Source of the DNA: Ophiosphaerella korrae
Taxonomy: Eukaryota > Ascomycota > Dothideomycetes > Pleosporales > Phaeosphaeriaceae
Length of the DNA stretch: 35,525 bases
Reading direction: 5' to 3'
Assembly: GCA_028456385.1 (NCBI GenBank)
Contig: JALNQF010000395.1
Coordinates: 1 to 35,525 of the forward strand
Under the pieces are notes generated by a model that did no database searches, was not told where the DNA came from, and saw nothing but the letters and a program-made list of their open reading frames with translations. Positions 1-9,250 of this stretch are shown piece after piece. Positions within the stretch are counted from its first letter, which is position 1. Every line of letters begins with the position of its first letter. Made by a program: the position numbers and the translations under genes.

Positions 1-267
1 AGTATAAAACTCTTTCTATATCTAGCCTATAGTCTAGGTCTAAATCCTATTAAAAACGTATAGAATTTATATAAAAACAAACTAATTAAAAGATATAAAA
101 GAAATTTGCCTATATAAACTACTTATATAGTACTAAAATCCTTTAATATAGTAAAAAAAGAAAAAAAAGCGCTTATATTATAAGAATCTATAGGAAAATC
201 TATATAATAAGGAAAAAAACGTTAGTATAACTATATACTAGCTAAATATTATTCTACTAAGTATTAA
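1..267 (+). pseudogene. Tc1/mariner DDE transposase, C-terminal fragment
   Basis: Frame 1 carries the RIP-altered form of the Tc1/mariner C-terminal signature SPDLNPIENVW: SLGLNPIKNV followed by TAG, which stands where Trp would be, at about nt 31-66. It continues as a basic tail to a TAA at 265-267. Internal stops are all TAA or TAG. The catalytic third acidic residue of the DDE/D triad lies in the SPD segment, and here it reads as Gly. The enzyme would cut and paste the element at TA sites. The upstream part (helix-turn-helix and first two acidic residues) is outside the window. It is non-functional. Confidence 0.85.
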
Positions 268-665
268 TACTAATAGGTTATAGCTTATAAATATAAGTTT
301 TTGCTAAAAGTTTAATTTTATATCTTTTACTTAATATCTACTCTTTAAATAATTAGAATTAAGTATAACTCTACTATATTAATTCAACTATATGTATCTA
401 ACTTAGACTAAAAAATAATAGAAAAAGATATTAAAAATAAAAAGTTATTAAGCTTTGAAGTTAGCTTAAAAAAAAGTCCTCGAAACAGTTCAAATCCTAG
501 CTCGCATCCGCTTAGTAATCAAAAATCGTAGTAGACTAAAATATAGACCCTAATATTTTCTTTAGGATTTATGTTCGCTTATATTTTTAGCGATTTTATT
601 CGTAGAGTTATTACTAGTTGAAAACTATAACTTTTTTTGGGCTTTTTTTTCGTGTCACCCTACTG
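1..665 (+). mobile_element. Tc1/mariner element, right part (left end outside window)
   Basis: The block begins inside a Tc1/mariner transposase and ends at a terminal sequence reading ...cgtgtcaccctactg, followed by TA at 666-667. CAGTAGGGTGACACG read inward is a typical Tc1-type terminus, and TA is the usual target duplication. About 400 bases of non-coding tail lie between the transposase stop and the terminus. The last 200 bases (about 460-665) keep CpA, TpG and CpG, so they are far less RIP-damaged than their surroundings. The left inverted repeat is outside the window, so the repeat pair cannot be confirmed. Its terminus differs from that of the other Tc1 element at 15579-17640, so the two belong to different families. 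Confidence 0.8.
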
Positions 666-667
666 TA

Positions 668-1559
668 TATTACGTCTTTATAAATATAATATATACTAAG
701 CGTACTTTTAATATATACTTAGTAATTACTATTATAGTTTACTACCTTTACTCTATATTTATTAAGCAAAGTAATATTTATTATACTATAGCTTATAAGT
801 AGAACTTAGGTACTAAGCGCGTTAATTATAATAATTTATATATAATATACTTATACTACGTATAAAGTGTTATTAACTAGAAAAGTATTACTATAAGTAT
901 TACTCTAATAATAATTATAGTAGCTATACTCTAGTAAGTATTTTTTAGAGATATATTTTCTATATACGCTTTAGCTAATATTAATAAGTACTTTAAGTAC
1001 TTAATAGGTACGTTTATTATTTCTATAAGTTTTATACTACTACCTCTAAATCTAATACTAAGGTATACTATACTAGTATTAAGCTTATATATACTTAGCG
1101 TACGTTTAACTTAAAGCTATCTAATTACTATTATATTACTACTTATAGTAAGGCTCTTTTAAAAGTTACTACTTAAACTCTTACTACTACGCTATAGTTT
1201 TTAGAGCTTATTCTCTCTAAGTAGAAGAACTTAGTCTTAGCTCTAAAGGATATTATAGGTTAACTAAGCTATAGTATATATAAATTACTTTTTAGGCTAA
1301 GTATAGTTAACTTTCTAAAGAGATAGTAGAGGATTTAGATAAAGATAATAATAATAATAAGACTAGAGAGAGAAGAAGAGATAGAAAAAATATAAGTAAT
1401 ACTTAAGTTATTATACTATAAGGGATTAGATAGAGCGTAAGTAGTAAGTACTTAAAGCTTACTTAGTAAGTAGATAAGAGATAGTTTTTATAATATAATT
1501 AGTTATTTTATATATATATAGATACTTAGCTATAGAGCTATTAAACTATATTATAGAGA
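668..1559. other. Unassigned; probable 3' UTR and 3' LTR of minus-strand Gypsy element M0
   Basis: No recognisable domain. On the minus strand the stretch follows the M0 chromodomain, so it should hold the M0 3' untranslated region and LTR. A purine run at 1041-1050 (minus: tttagaggta) followed by tagtata resembles the M1 polypurine tract at 5468-5476, and both have the same 13 bases just inside (minus: tagtattagattt). If this is the M0 polypurine tract, the M0 3' LTR runs left from about 1040 and the Tc1 element at 1-665 interrupts it. Plus-strand frames at 668-1010 and about 1000-1330 have rather few stops, but no family is recognised. Confidence 0.35.
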
Positions 1560-1599
1560 TTACTCTATAAGTATTTTCTATAGTTATAGATTTTACTTT

Positions 1600-2001
1600 T
1601 TATATTTATCTTAATTATAAAGTACTTTAAGCTAAGTTAAAATTCTTAAGTAAGTTATCTATATTTTTAAAATCTATAGTAAGAGTTTATATATATTAGG
1701 ATTATTTATATCTTTTCTATCTTAGAAAATATACTAGTTATTTTTTCTTTTTATATTTCTTAAAGATTCTTTCTACTTCTTATACTTTTTTTCTTTCTTC
1801 TATTACTTTAGGTAGTAAGGTATTATCTTCTACGCCTAATTAAGGTTTTACTCTTTTAAAGAGAAAAATATAGAATATATTATAAATATAGAAATAAGGT
1901 AGTAAGAGTAAGTAATATACTTATATTCTTACTATATCTTATATATAAAAGAAGCTAATAAACTTATCTAATAGTTTTTTATATAGTTAATAGGTAACGT
2001 A
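1600..2001 (-). pseudogene. Gypsy element M0: integrase C-terminus and chromodomain
   Basis: Read on the minus strand, this continues the integrase begun at 4285-4679. It shows the motif KLLDKF, then a LxxxRIHxVFHVSLL-like segment in degraded form, then a chromodomain at about 1800-1630. The chromodomain is recognised by EVERIFKKY, LVYFLR, a KGY-like turn and a final helix DFKNIDNLLKNF. Chromodomains at the end of Ty3/Gypsy integrase (chromoviruses) direct integration to chromatin carrying particular histone marks. Stops are TAA/TAG only. The Fot1 element separates it from the integrase core; joining at the TA duplication (2000-2001 with 4283-4284) keeps the frame open across the junction (...LTLI-YVTY...). 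It is non-functional. Confidence 0.75.
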
Positions 2002-2079
2002 TTCTACTACTAAGCTTATTACTTTTTCTTAGTACTATAAATACTACTTCTATACTACTATACCTTAATAACCTAAAGA

Positions 2080-4180
2080 AAATATTTTTAAGTAAGAAGG
2101 TAAGCTTAAGCTTACTCTCTAAGCCTAAGTATCTAGCTAATTTTAAAGCTAACAACGCGCTACTAAAGTATTTAACGTTAATTAACTATATATTACTAAC
2201 TAACTTAAAGGAATTACCTTTTAGCTTACTATATAACTTGTTATAGTAGTAACAAGAGAAATAGAGATAGAACTAATTAGTCTAAGCTTAGTTACTAACA
2301 AAGTATAGGATAAGTAGGGTAACAACCTATAGGATAATAAACTTTATTAGAAAACTAACTATAACTAGGACACGTAATAAATTTATAAATTCGCGATCTT
2401 AGTAAATATAAATTTACAAAGCTAGAATTTGTAAATTCGTAATTTTAGTAAATATAAAGTAATAAAGTCGCTAAGAAGCTATTAGTATATAATTTATAGT
2501 AATGCGTATTATTAGGATAGTATTAGTAATTTAATCCTTTAACTATAGAACGCTAATACAAGATAATTGTAAGATATCTTCTAATATTTATAGTTAGTAT
2601 AGATTACTACAAGAGCTTTTATTATTAACTCTTAATCTACTAATACTTTAAAGATAGGCTACCTATAGTTAACAATAGATAGCCCTATAATTTAACTAAA
2701 CTACTAGAAACTTACTATAACTAAAGAGTAGTTAATTATCTAATATATTCTTAACCTTAACTAATAAAGATTTACGCCCTAGCTCTATAAAGTAGCTAAT
2801 ATAGCTAATAAACTACTTATTATATAAAGTAAAATACTTATAGGTAAGAACTAGCTTATACGCTTTATAGCGCGTCTAGATAAGCTAAAAATAGTATTTA
2901 ACTAAGTAAAAGATTACTAGAGAATACTCTAAGAAGATCTTAAAGTTATTAGCGCGTAGTTTAAGCTTAAAGAGAAGACTAAAGCTAAATATAAAGTATA
3001 AGATAAGGACGTCTATAACTTTAATAAGACTAGCTTCTAGATAAGTATAATTAAGTTAATAAAGGTTATTATAGGCTTAAAGAAGTATATAAAGCTTATA
3101 CTTACTTAGAGTAGTAATTATAAGTAGACTATAGTAATCTAGGGTATCTATATAGCTAGGTACGTAATCTTACTATTTATTATCTATAAAAGACGTATCT
3201 ATATCTCTACCTCGTATAAGAAAGTAGGTATACTAGTAGACTAAAAGCTCTTAGTCTTAGAGAATAGCTATATAATAAATATACTTAGCCTAGAGTAGTT
3301 AAAATACTTTAATATATATATAAAGTTATATTAAGTAGAAGTATACTAGCTACTTATCTTAGATAGCTATAAGAGCTACCTAAATTAAGATTTTAAAGAC
3401 TATTACCTTAAAAATAAAACCTTAACTTTCTATATACTAGCTTATTTATTATATATCTTCTAGCTACTTAATATAGTATACTTCTTACTACTAAAGCATA
3501 AGTACTCTAAGCGCGTATAAAGCTTAGTATAGAAACTCGTTTTCTATATTAATAATAAAGGCTTCTTTCTAGCTTTTAGAGATAAGTTTTTTAATATATA
3601 TACTAAGAAGAACTATAAAAAGGCCTTTAAGGCTTTAGGACTTATTCTTCTAAACCTATAGTAAGTACTAGATTACTTTAATATATATATTTATACCTTA
3701 CTAAAGCCCTTACTACTAGAAACGCTATAGTAGTTAAAGACTCTAAGTAATACTTATAAATTTAGGTCTTAGTTAAAGCTCTTAAGTAGCTCTCTTTATT
3801 ACTTACTTACTATTATATAAAGCTTCCTTTACTAGCTTATTAAGGGCGCTAAATTAATACTATATAAAAGTATTCTTTAAAATACCTATATAAAGAAGCT
3901 TAAAAAGTAACTAGAAGTAATAACTAAGTAAAAGTTATATAAAAGAAAGTAAATTTAGAATAGTAAAACTAGAGAGTATAGAGAGATATTAATATAAGTA
4001 GCTATAGATACGTTAATAGCTACGTAGAAGAGTAAAAATACTTATAGTAAGAGTAACTATAAAAGGGCTTAGCTAAGTTAATAGTGCTATAGGAACTATA
4101 AGAAGACTAGGTATAATACGCGAACGTACTAAGAAAATAAAGAAGAGACTTCTAAATTAGATAGTAGTATTATAGTAGTA
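2080..4180 (+). pseudogene. Fot1/pogo transposase (CENP-B/DDE_1 type), RIP-inactivated
   Basis: Apart from an LTR insertion at 2239-2692, one reading frame runs the length of the gene, broken only by TAA/TAG. Domains in order: a pipsqueak-type helix-turn-helix (about 2103-2235; reads ...QRATKVFNVNQ...LKGIT); a CENP-B/Tc5-type DNA-binding region (about 2700-2960; VGKNW- and ARL-like motifs); the DDE_1 catalytic core from YNFNKTSF (normally NFDETGF, about 3010-3040), through LLILDSY (second Asp intact, about 3362), to the third acidic region near 3440-3490; and a C-terminal basic region ending in a CCHC-like knuckle with Cys changed to Tyr (about 4080-4120). The first catalytic Asp reads Asn. 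The start codon is not identifiable because ATG has been lost. Confidence 0.85.
2239..2692 (+). mobile_element. Solo LTR of chromovirus family G1 inside the Fot1 transposase
   Basis: It begins TGTTATAGTAGTAACAAGAG and aligns along its length with the LTRs of G1 copies at 20158-20675, 27462-27904 and 34057-34499, including the internal repeat that carries gtaaattcg and atcttagtaaatataaag. The 5-bp duplication TAACT occurs at 2234-2238 and 2693-2697. Deleting the LTR and one TAACT restores the Fot1 transposase frame (LTIQL joins LNYQKLT). No internal region accompanies it, so it is a solo LTR left by LTR-LTR recombination. The last few bases are slightly divergent from the other copies, so the 3' edge may be off by about 3 bp. 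Confidence 0.85.
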
Positions 4181-4282
4181 AGGAGTATTAAGTAAAGTTT
4201 ATTATTAACTTCTAAAGACGTAGTATTTATCGTACTAAGAAAGAGTAATAAAATTAGTAGTTTAATAAGCTTAGTTACAGAA

Positions 4283-4679
4283 TATATTAAGGTTAAAGTT
4301 CTTTATACTTAGTAAGACTAACTCTCTTTTTCTAAAACTTTTAGCTTATATTTACTATTATAGTATTATACTTAATATACTTATACTTTTTATAGAGATT
4401 CTATAAGTATTATTTAAGTATTATATATACGCTTTACTTATTTAACTATATTTAGTACTTCTTCTTCGAACCTACTATCTTTAGGAAGGTATATAAGTAC
4501 TAGGTATTTACCTAGTATAGTATAATAGGGTATTATTTTTATAGTATTATAAACTAAGTTATTATACGCGAACTTTATATTCTTTAATAAAGTAACCTAG
4601 CTATCTTAGTTTATTAACGTAAAGATTCTTAAATCCTATTCTAGTATCTAATTCTAGTATTTAGTTTACCTATTAGTCT
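4283..4679 (-). pseudogene. Gypsy element M0: integrase core C-terminal half
   Basis: The minus-strand frame starts at the conserved TDGQTER motif of retroviral-type integrases (here TNRQTKY with TAG/TAA for Gln). It continues as ...QILEQDLRIF..., KFAYNN and a YYNSKYKLK segment, all landmarks of Ty3/Gypsy integrase between the third catalytic residue and the C-terminal DNA-binding fold. Integrase joins the cDNA ends to target DNA. The 5' side is cut exactly at 4680 by the LTR of M1, and the 3' side at 4282 by Fot1, beyond which the protein resumes at 1999. Protease, RT, RNase H and the integrase zinc-binding region of M0 are not found in the window. Confidence 0.8.
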
Positions 4680-5349
4680 TGTTAGATAAGTTACACGATT
4701 AGATACTAGATACGCGATTAGATACGCGATTATATATACAATTACTAAGTTACTAACTCTACTATAGCTAAAAGGATTATAGCCTTAACCTTTATAAATA
4801 AAGGAATTAAATAAAGAATCTTATATATAAGGAGATAGACTACGTTAGTATAACTAATACAATAAAGGAACTAGCACCTTAATAGAAGAGGTATTAAAGA
4901 TCTAGCTTGCCGCTATCTTAAGAGACCTAGCTAAGACTACTATATTATATATATATAGATAGAGCGTAAGGCTAGAGATAGATAGGAAATTAATCTACTT
5001 AGTTTATACCTAGTTATTAGATAAGTTACACGATTAGATACTCGATGCGCGATTAGATGCGCGATTACATGTGCGATCGCTAAGCTGCTAACTCTACTAT
5101 AGCTAAAAGGATTATAGCCTTAACCTTTATAAATAAAGGAATTAAACAAAGAATCTTATATATAAGGAGATAGACTACGTTAGTACAACTAATATAATAA
5201 AGAAACTAGCACCTTAATAGAAGAAGTATTAAGGATCTAGCTTACTACTATCTTAAGAGACCTAGCCGAGACCGCTGCATCGTAGATATATAGATAGAGC
5301 GTAGGGCTAGAGATAGATAGTAGAATTAATCTACTTAGTTTATACCTAG
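4680..5349. repeat. 335-bp direct tandem duplication, two copies
   Basis: Unit 1 (4680-5014) begins tgttagataagttacacgat and unit 2 (5015-5349) begins tattagataagttacacgat. Both end ...ctacttagtttatacctag. They differ mainly by C-to-T and G-to-A changes. Unit 2 keeps gatgcgcgattagatgcgcg and atgtgcgatcgc where unit 1 has gatacgcgattagatacgcg and atatacaattac, so unit 1 carries the heavier RIP load. A short repeat of gattagatgcgc-like steps lies inside each unit. Confidence 0.9.
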
Positions 5350-5467
5350 TACTATTAAGTTATAGGTAATTAATCTAAAAAAGGGCTTTTCTAAAAGCCT
5401 TAGTATCTCTCTCTAATAAGGCCCTTATATAGCTATTATAAAAAAGCCTTTTTATTAAACTACTATA
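4680..5467 (-). repeat. 3' LTR of M1, containing a tandem duplication
   Basis: In element orientation the LTR begins TATAGTAG (TGTAGTAG before RIP) directly after a purine tract and ends ...CTTATCTAACA at 4680, giving TG...CA termini. About 670 of its 788 bp are two copies of a 335-bp unit (4680-5014 and 5015-5349). A single-unit LTR would be about 450 bp. No 5' LTR is available for comparison, so the duplication could be private to this copy. The left edge abuts the M0 integrase. Confidence 0.6.
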
Positions 5468-5476
5468 ACCTCCTTT
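5468..5476 (-). other. Polypurine tract of M1
   Basis: The minus-strand sequence aaaggaggt lies immediately before the LTR start. Polypurine tracts prime plus-strand DNA synthesis in LTR retrotransposons. The same nine bases occur next to the M2 LTR at 24908-24916. Confidence 0.6.
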
Positions 5477-5491
5477 AAATCTAATACTAGT

Positions 5492-5560
5492 GCTATTAAG
5501 TTATACGTAATTAATCTAAAAAAGAGCTTTTCTAAAAGCCTTAGTATCTCTCTCTAATAA
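5492..5560. repeat. 69-bp duplicate of LTR-internal sequence outside the M1 LTR
   Basis: This segment (gctattaagttatacgtaat... to ...ctctctctaataa) nearly duplicates 5351-5419 within the M1 LTR, offset by 141 bp. It lies just inside the polypurine tract, so a piece of LTR is also present in the internal 3' region. It may reflect slippage or template switching during reverse transcription. Confidence 0.75.
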
Positions 5561-6560
5561 TACTACTCTAAATTGTTTTTTATTAACTACTAGCTTCTTA
5601 GGCTTTATAAAGTACGCCTTTATACCTTTTTTACTCTACTAACCTAGAGTTAGATATAAGTTATACTTATAAGTACTTTATTAAATTTTATACTACTTCT
5701 ACTCTTATCTACTACTTAGCTACTCTTTTAACTTCTTTTCTTTACGCCTTACTTTCTAGTAGTAGTACTCTTACTCTAGTTTACTCTTAATTTAATATAA
5801 TAGGTTTAGTCTCTTTTATATCTCTATCTAGGGGCCCTTAGTCTCTTATTTCTATACTTCTTCTACATCTCTAGTATTTTCTTAGCTTTTTACTTTAAGA
5901 TTTTTAGCTTTAGAATTAAGATTACTATTATACTTACTATCTAGGTAGTATTTACCTTTAGCTACCTAGGTTTAGTCTTAGAAGTCTTTTTACTAATTTA
6001 GCTTCTTCTTCTAGTTTTAAAGATTGTACTTAGTAATAATAAGTAGTATAGAGTTTTTATAGAAGTATTTTATAAAACGCTAAAGGTTTTTTTTTTAGTA
6101 TCTAAGTACTAAAGCCTCTTTAGTTATTTATTTTTAAAGAAAATTAACTAAGTTCTTTTCTTCTTTTTACTAGTTCTTCTTTTTTACTTATAATACTTAC
6201 TTATTCTTTTCTCTATTTAAAATTTTTAGCTACCTCTTAGGTAAAATTAATCTCTATATTAGGTTCCTTTATATTAAGAATTTAAAATTAGCTAAGTTAA
6301 ATTTAAGCTTTTATACTAAGATTTAAACTAATTATAGTTAATAAGTTTATATAAGTAGTAGTAAATCCTATTTATATTACTTTTATACTAACTTACTTTA
6401 CTATCTAAATACTAGTTCTACTAGTACTAGTTTATCTAATACTCTTTTAGGTTACTCTTTAGTATTAAGTAAAGCTTACTCTTCTTTTTATCTAATTATA
6501 ATATCTTTAGTTTCTAGTACTAGGTTTTCTAAGATATCTACTAGTTCTTACTAGCTTTAC
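5561..6560 (-). other. Unassigned stretch between M1 integrase and polypurine tract
   Basis: The minus strand has a frame with only TAA/TAG stops (a segment reading RIYYYLY near 6360, followed by a Lys/Arg-rich part to about 6100), but no domain is recognised. It may be an extended C-terminal region or 3' untranslated sequence of M1. The plus strand offers nothing recognisable. Confidence 0.3.
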
Positions 6561-7480
6561 TAGTAAAATTCTATTACTCTTACTCTTAGAATATAACTTC
6601 TAAACTTTATACTATCTAAGTTAGTAAGCTAGTACTATCTAGAAGTATATAACTAGTTAAGTTAATAAGGACCTTTCTATTAAAGTTAGAGCTTCTATTA
6701 TCTAGATTTATTCTAATTACTAAATAAATCTTAGATAAGTACTAATACTTCTTTAGGTATATCTTTTATATATAACGTCTTACTAGTATTAAACTATTTT
6801 TTTCTTTTATCTTTTAGCTTAATTATATAGTTAATAGCTTCTTAGAGTCTATTATTATACTTATTAAATTACTAAGCCTATAATACTTAGAGTATAGTAG
6901 TATTATAAACTTTAAACTATAAGAAGGTTTACTATATAGAGACGTAGAGCTTAATAGGTAAGACTTACTCCTAGCTATATATTAAGTATATTAGTATCTC
7001 CTTAGTACTATACTTTACTATAACCTAGTCTACTTATAGTACGTAGAGTAGATTATCTACTTAATTACTTTTAATCTTTTAGAGAGTAGCTACTAATTCT
7101 TTATAGCTTCTTTTAATTATTCTTTAGCTTTAAAAGTAGTAAGTACTTATAATAACTTTTTAGATACTATATAAGTAAGTAAAGTTAGTAACTAGTCTTT
7201 TATTTTCTAGTCTTCTATCTACTATTATTTTAAATAGTATTCTCTATTTTAAAAATATATTTTATTTTAAGAACTTTATAATAGCTTCTAACGTAATAGC
7301 TCTAAAAGCTTTAGCTTCTAATTATAAGCTTATAAAGTCTTAATATATAATTATTAATTTATTACTTCTTTTACTATTAAGTATATAGACTATATCTAAT
7401 ATAATCTATTTTTATAATACTTTTAGTCTCTAATTTAAGTATAGTTTTTCTTCTACTATCTAACGTAAATAAAACTAATA
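6560..7480 (-). pseudogene. M1 integrase
   Basis: The minus-strand frame contains landmarks of a retroviral-type integrase in the correct order. These are an IIVD-x-x-PEN-like segment around the second catalytic Asp (near 7215), a Y-H-P-Q-x-N-G-like segment reading YLLLLKLKN in degraded form (near 7130), a region resembling ERxHxxLVxxLxK (near 7090), and RVTVKYSTG-like and IYGQE-like text (near 7020-6960), followed by a long basic tail. This arrangement is typical of fungal Gypsy elements of a non-chromodomain lineage. The catalytic Asp codons cannot be trusted because of RIP, and the C-terminal end is approximate. The protein would insert the M1 cDNA into the genome. Confidence 0.65.
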
Positions 7481-9250
7481 TTCTTAGTAAGACTTTATAT
7501 AAGCTTCTACATCTTTAAATATATTTCGCTAGTAGTATTAAGCTTAGATCTTTTACTATATTTCTTCTTAACTTTAGTACCTACTTTTATTATATAGTAC
7601 TTTAAGATTTTCTATCTACTTTTCTTTTTTATTTACTTCTCTTTTTAATAAGTAGTATTTAAAACTATTAGCTTATTAAAATCTTTATATAACTTTTTAC
7701 TTTTACGCGTTTCTATAGAGCTTTTAGATATCTATTTTACTTATTCTAGTAAAGCTTTATAGTATTACTAGCTATTTTACTATATTATATAAAGAAAGCG
7801 TCTCTAAAGTATCTAGTATACTTCGGTTTATTTAAGCTCTTAAGTACGTAAATTCTAGGTCCTAAAGGCTTATTTATAGTAAAATAAAAGTTATAGACTC
7901 TAAATAGTAGACTATAAATTCTCTTATATCTTCTTTAAGTTCTTTAAGTAACTACTATCCTAGTAGCTCTAATTACCTTAAGTAATTATTAGCTACTACG
8001 TTCTTTTTTTTAGCTATATATTTTATATTATATTCTTATATATTTAAAATAGTAAGCTACCTTATAATAAAAGCTCTTAGAAAGTTACTAGTACTTTAGT
8101 TATATTAATCTATAAGAGTATAACTATCTATTTCTACTATAAAATAAACTTTATAAATTTATAAGTAGAATTCTTAAGTACTAGTAGTAGAGCTTTATAT
8201 TTATATTTCTTAGAACCCTAGTTATACTCTAAAAGTAACTATTTTCCTAATTTATAGTATACTACGTTCTAATAACTCTTTAGGTTTTTTTACTAGAGTA
8301 CTACACTTTAACCTTTTTTACTTTTATTAACTAATATAATAATTAGTTTAATAGGCTTACTATAGTCTATAGAGACTAATACTAGTATACTAGTTAGTTA
8401 GGCTTTTAATTTATCTATAGTAAGAGAAGCTTCTTAATTTTATATAAATTTCTTATTCTTCTTTAGTAGCTTAAATAGTAGTACTACTATCTTAGTAAAA
8501 CTTTTAATCTAGATTCGATAATATATATAAAAGCTAATAAATATTTAGACTTCTTTTAGAGATTTATAGGCTACCTATTTAATTATCTTTTAGACCTTTT
8601 TATTAGCTAGGTACTAGCCTTTTTTATTTACTATATACTCTGTAATTCCTAAAGAGTTATAGTACTAATCTAATTTAAAACCTAAAATAGTAGTACTACC
8701 TATCTTAAATTTACGTAAAACTTTATCTATATTAATAATATATTTACTAATAAACTTTTAGATCCTAGGTTCTAGTAAGTCTAAGTTATAGTCTATTTTT
8801 AGGCCTTTTACTATAATATTATCTATATATAATATATAGCTAGTTAGAATTAATTCTTATAAGATTTTAGTTACTACTTATATAAACTTAGTAATAGAGT
8901 TTATAGTACTTATAAGTAGAGTATATTACTATACTAGTTTATAAGTTAGTATATAAAATACTATAAGTAGTCTAAAGTCTTAATAGAGTACTACTTAATT
9001 ATATCTAGAGAAGAAGTCTATTAGAGATATAACGTAGTAACCTATAAATTCTTCTAAGAATTTATTTAAGTTTAGAAGTAAGTAAGCGTTACTAATAATT
9101 ATACTATTAGTACGCTAGGTATTGTTAATATATTAGTATCCTTAATCCTTTTTCTTTACTAGAAACTAAAAGTTACTATATAGGCTTTTACTTAACTTAA
9201 AGACTTCTTAGTCTAACTATTATTATATTATCTTATTAACTATATCTCTT
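7480..9250 (-). pseudogene. M1 reverse transcriptase and RNase H
   Basis: RT comes first (about 9230-8560). It has a VIRDAGLPPNLDEF-like segment, then FIGYYVISLIDFFSGYNQ-like text, and the active-site box YIDN at 8818-8829, where family members have a second Asp (Asn here by G-to-A change). Next come VKGLK and a LKEVxIFISFYIYYRI-like segment that marks the thumb/connection. RNase H follows, starting around ILVLVSIDYSKPI (near 8390-8350) and running to about 7900, but its acidic residues cannot all be placed. RT copies element RNA to DNA and RNase H removes the RNA strand. Stops are TAA/TAG throughout. Confidence 0.75.

Larger units (their letters stand above)
2002..4282 (+). mobile_element. 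Fot1/pogo-type DNA transposon, inserted in M0 and split by a solo LTR
   Basis: Imperfect terminal inverted repeats of about 20 bp lie at 2002-2021 and 4263-4282. Including the flanking TA they agree at 19 of 22 positions (core actaagcttatta). TA target duplications flank the element at 2000-2001 and 4283-4284. The interior codes for a pogo/Fot1 transposase. Removing the element and one TA rejoins the minus-strand M0 integrase in frame, which fixes the boundaries. Total length is 2281 bp, of which 454 bp plus a 5-bp duplication is an inserted LTR. That leaves about 1.8 kb, close to the roughly 1.9 kb usual for Fot1 relatives. Confidence 0.85.

Noticed and set aside
668..1330. Possible plus-strand gene left of the M0 chromodomain
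   Set aside because: Low stop density in two frames only; no motif, and the region probably includes the M0 3' LTR, so coding is unlikely.
4680..5349. Two adjacent LTRs of separate elements
   Set aside because: A purine tract and TG start at 5467 place both units within one M1 LTR; an internal tandem duplication explains it better.
5561..6560. Second Gag with a zinc knuckle on the minus strand
   Set aside because: A run of Tyr near 6360 does not fit the C-x2-C-x4-H-x4-C spacing, unlike the clear knuckle at 11385-11426.
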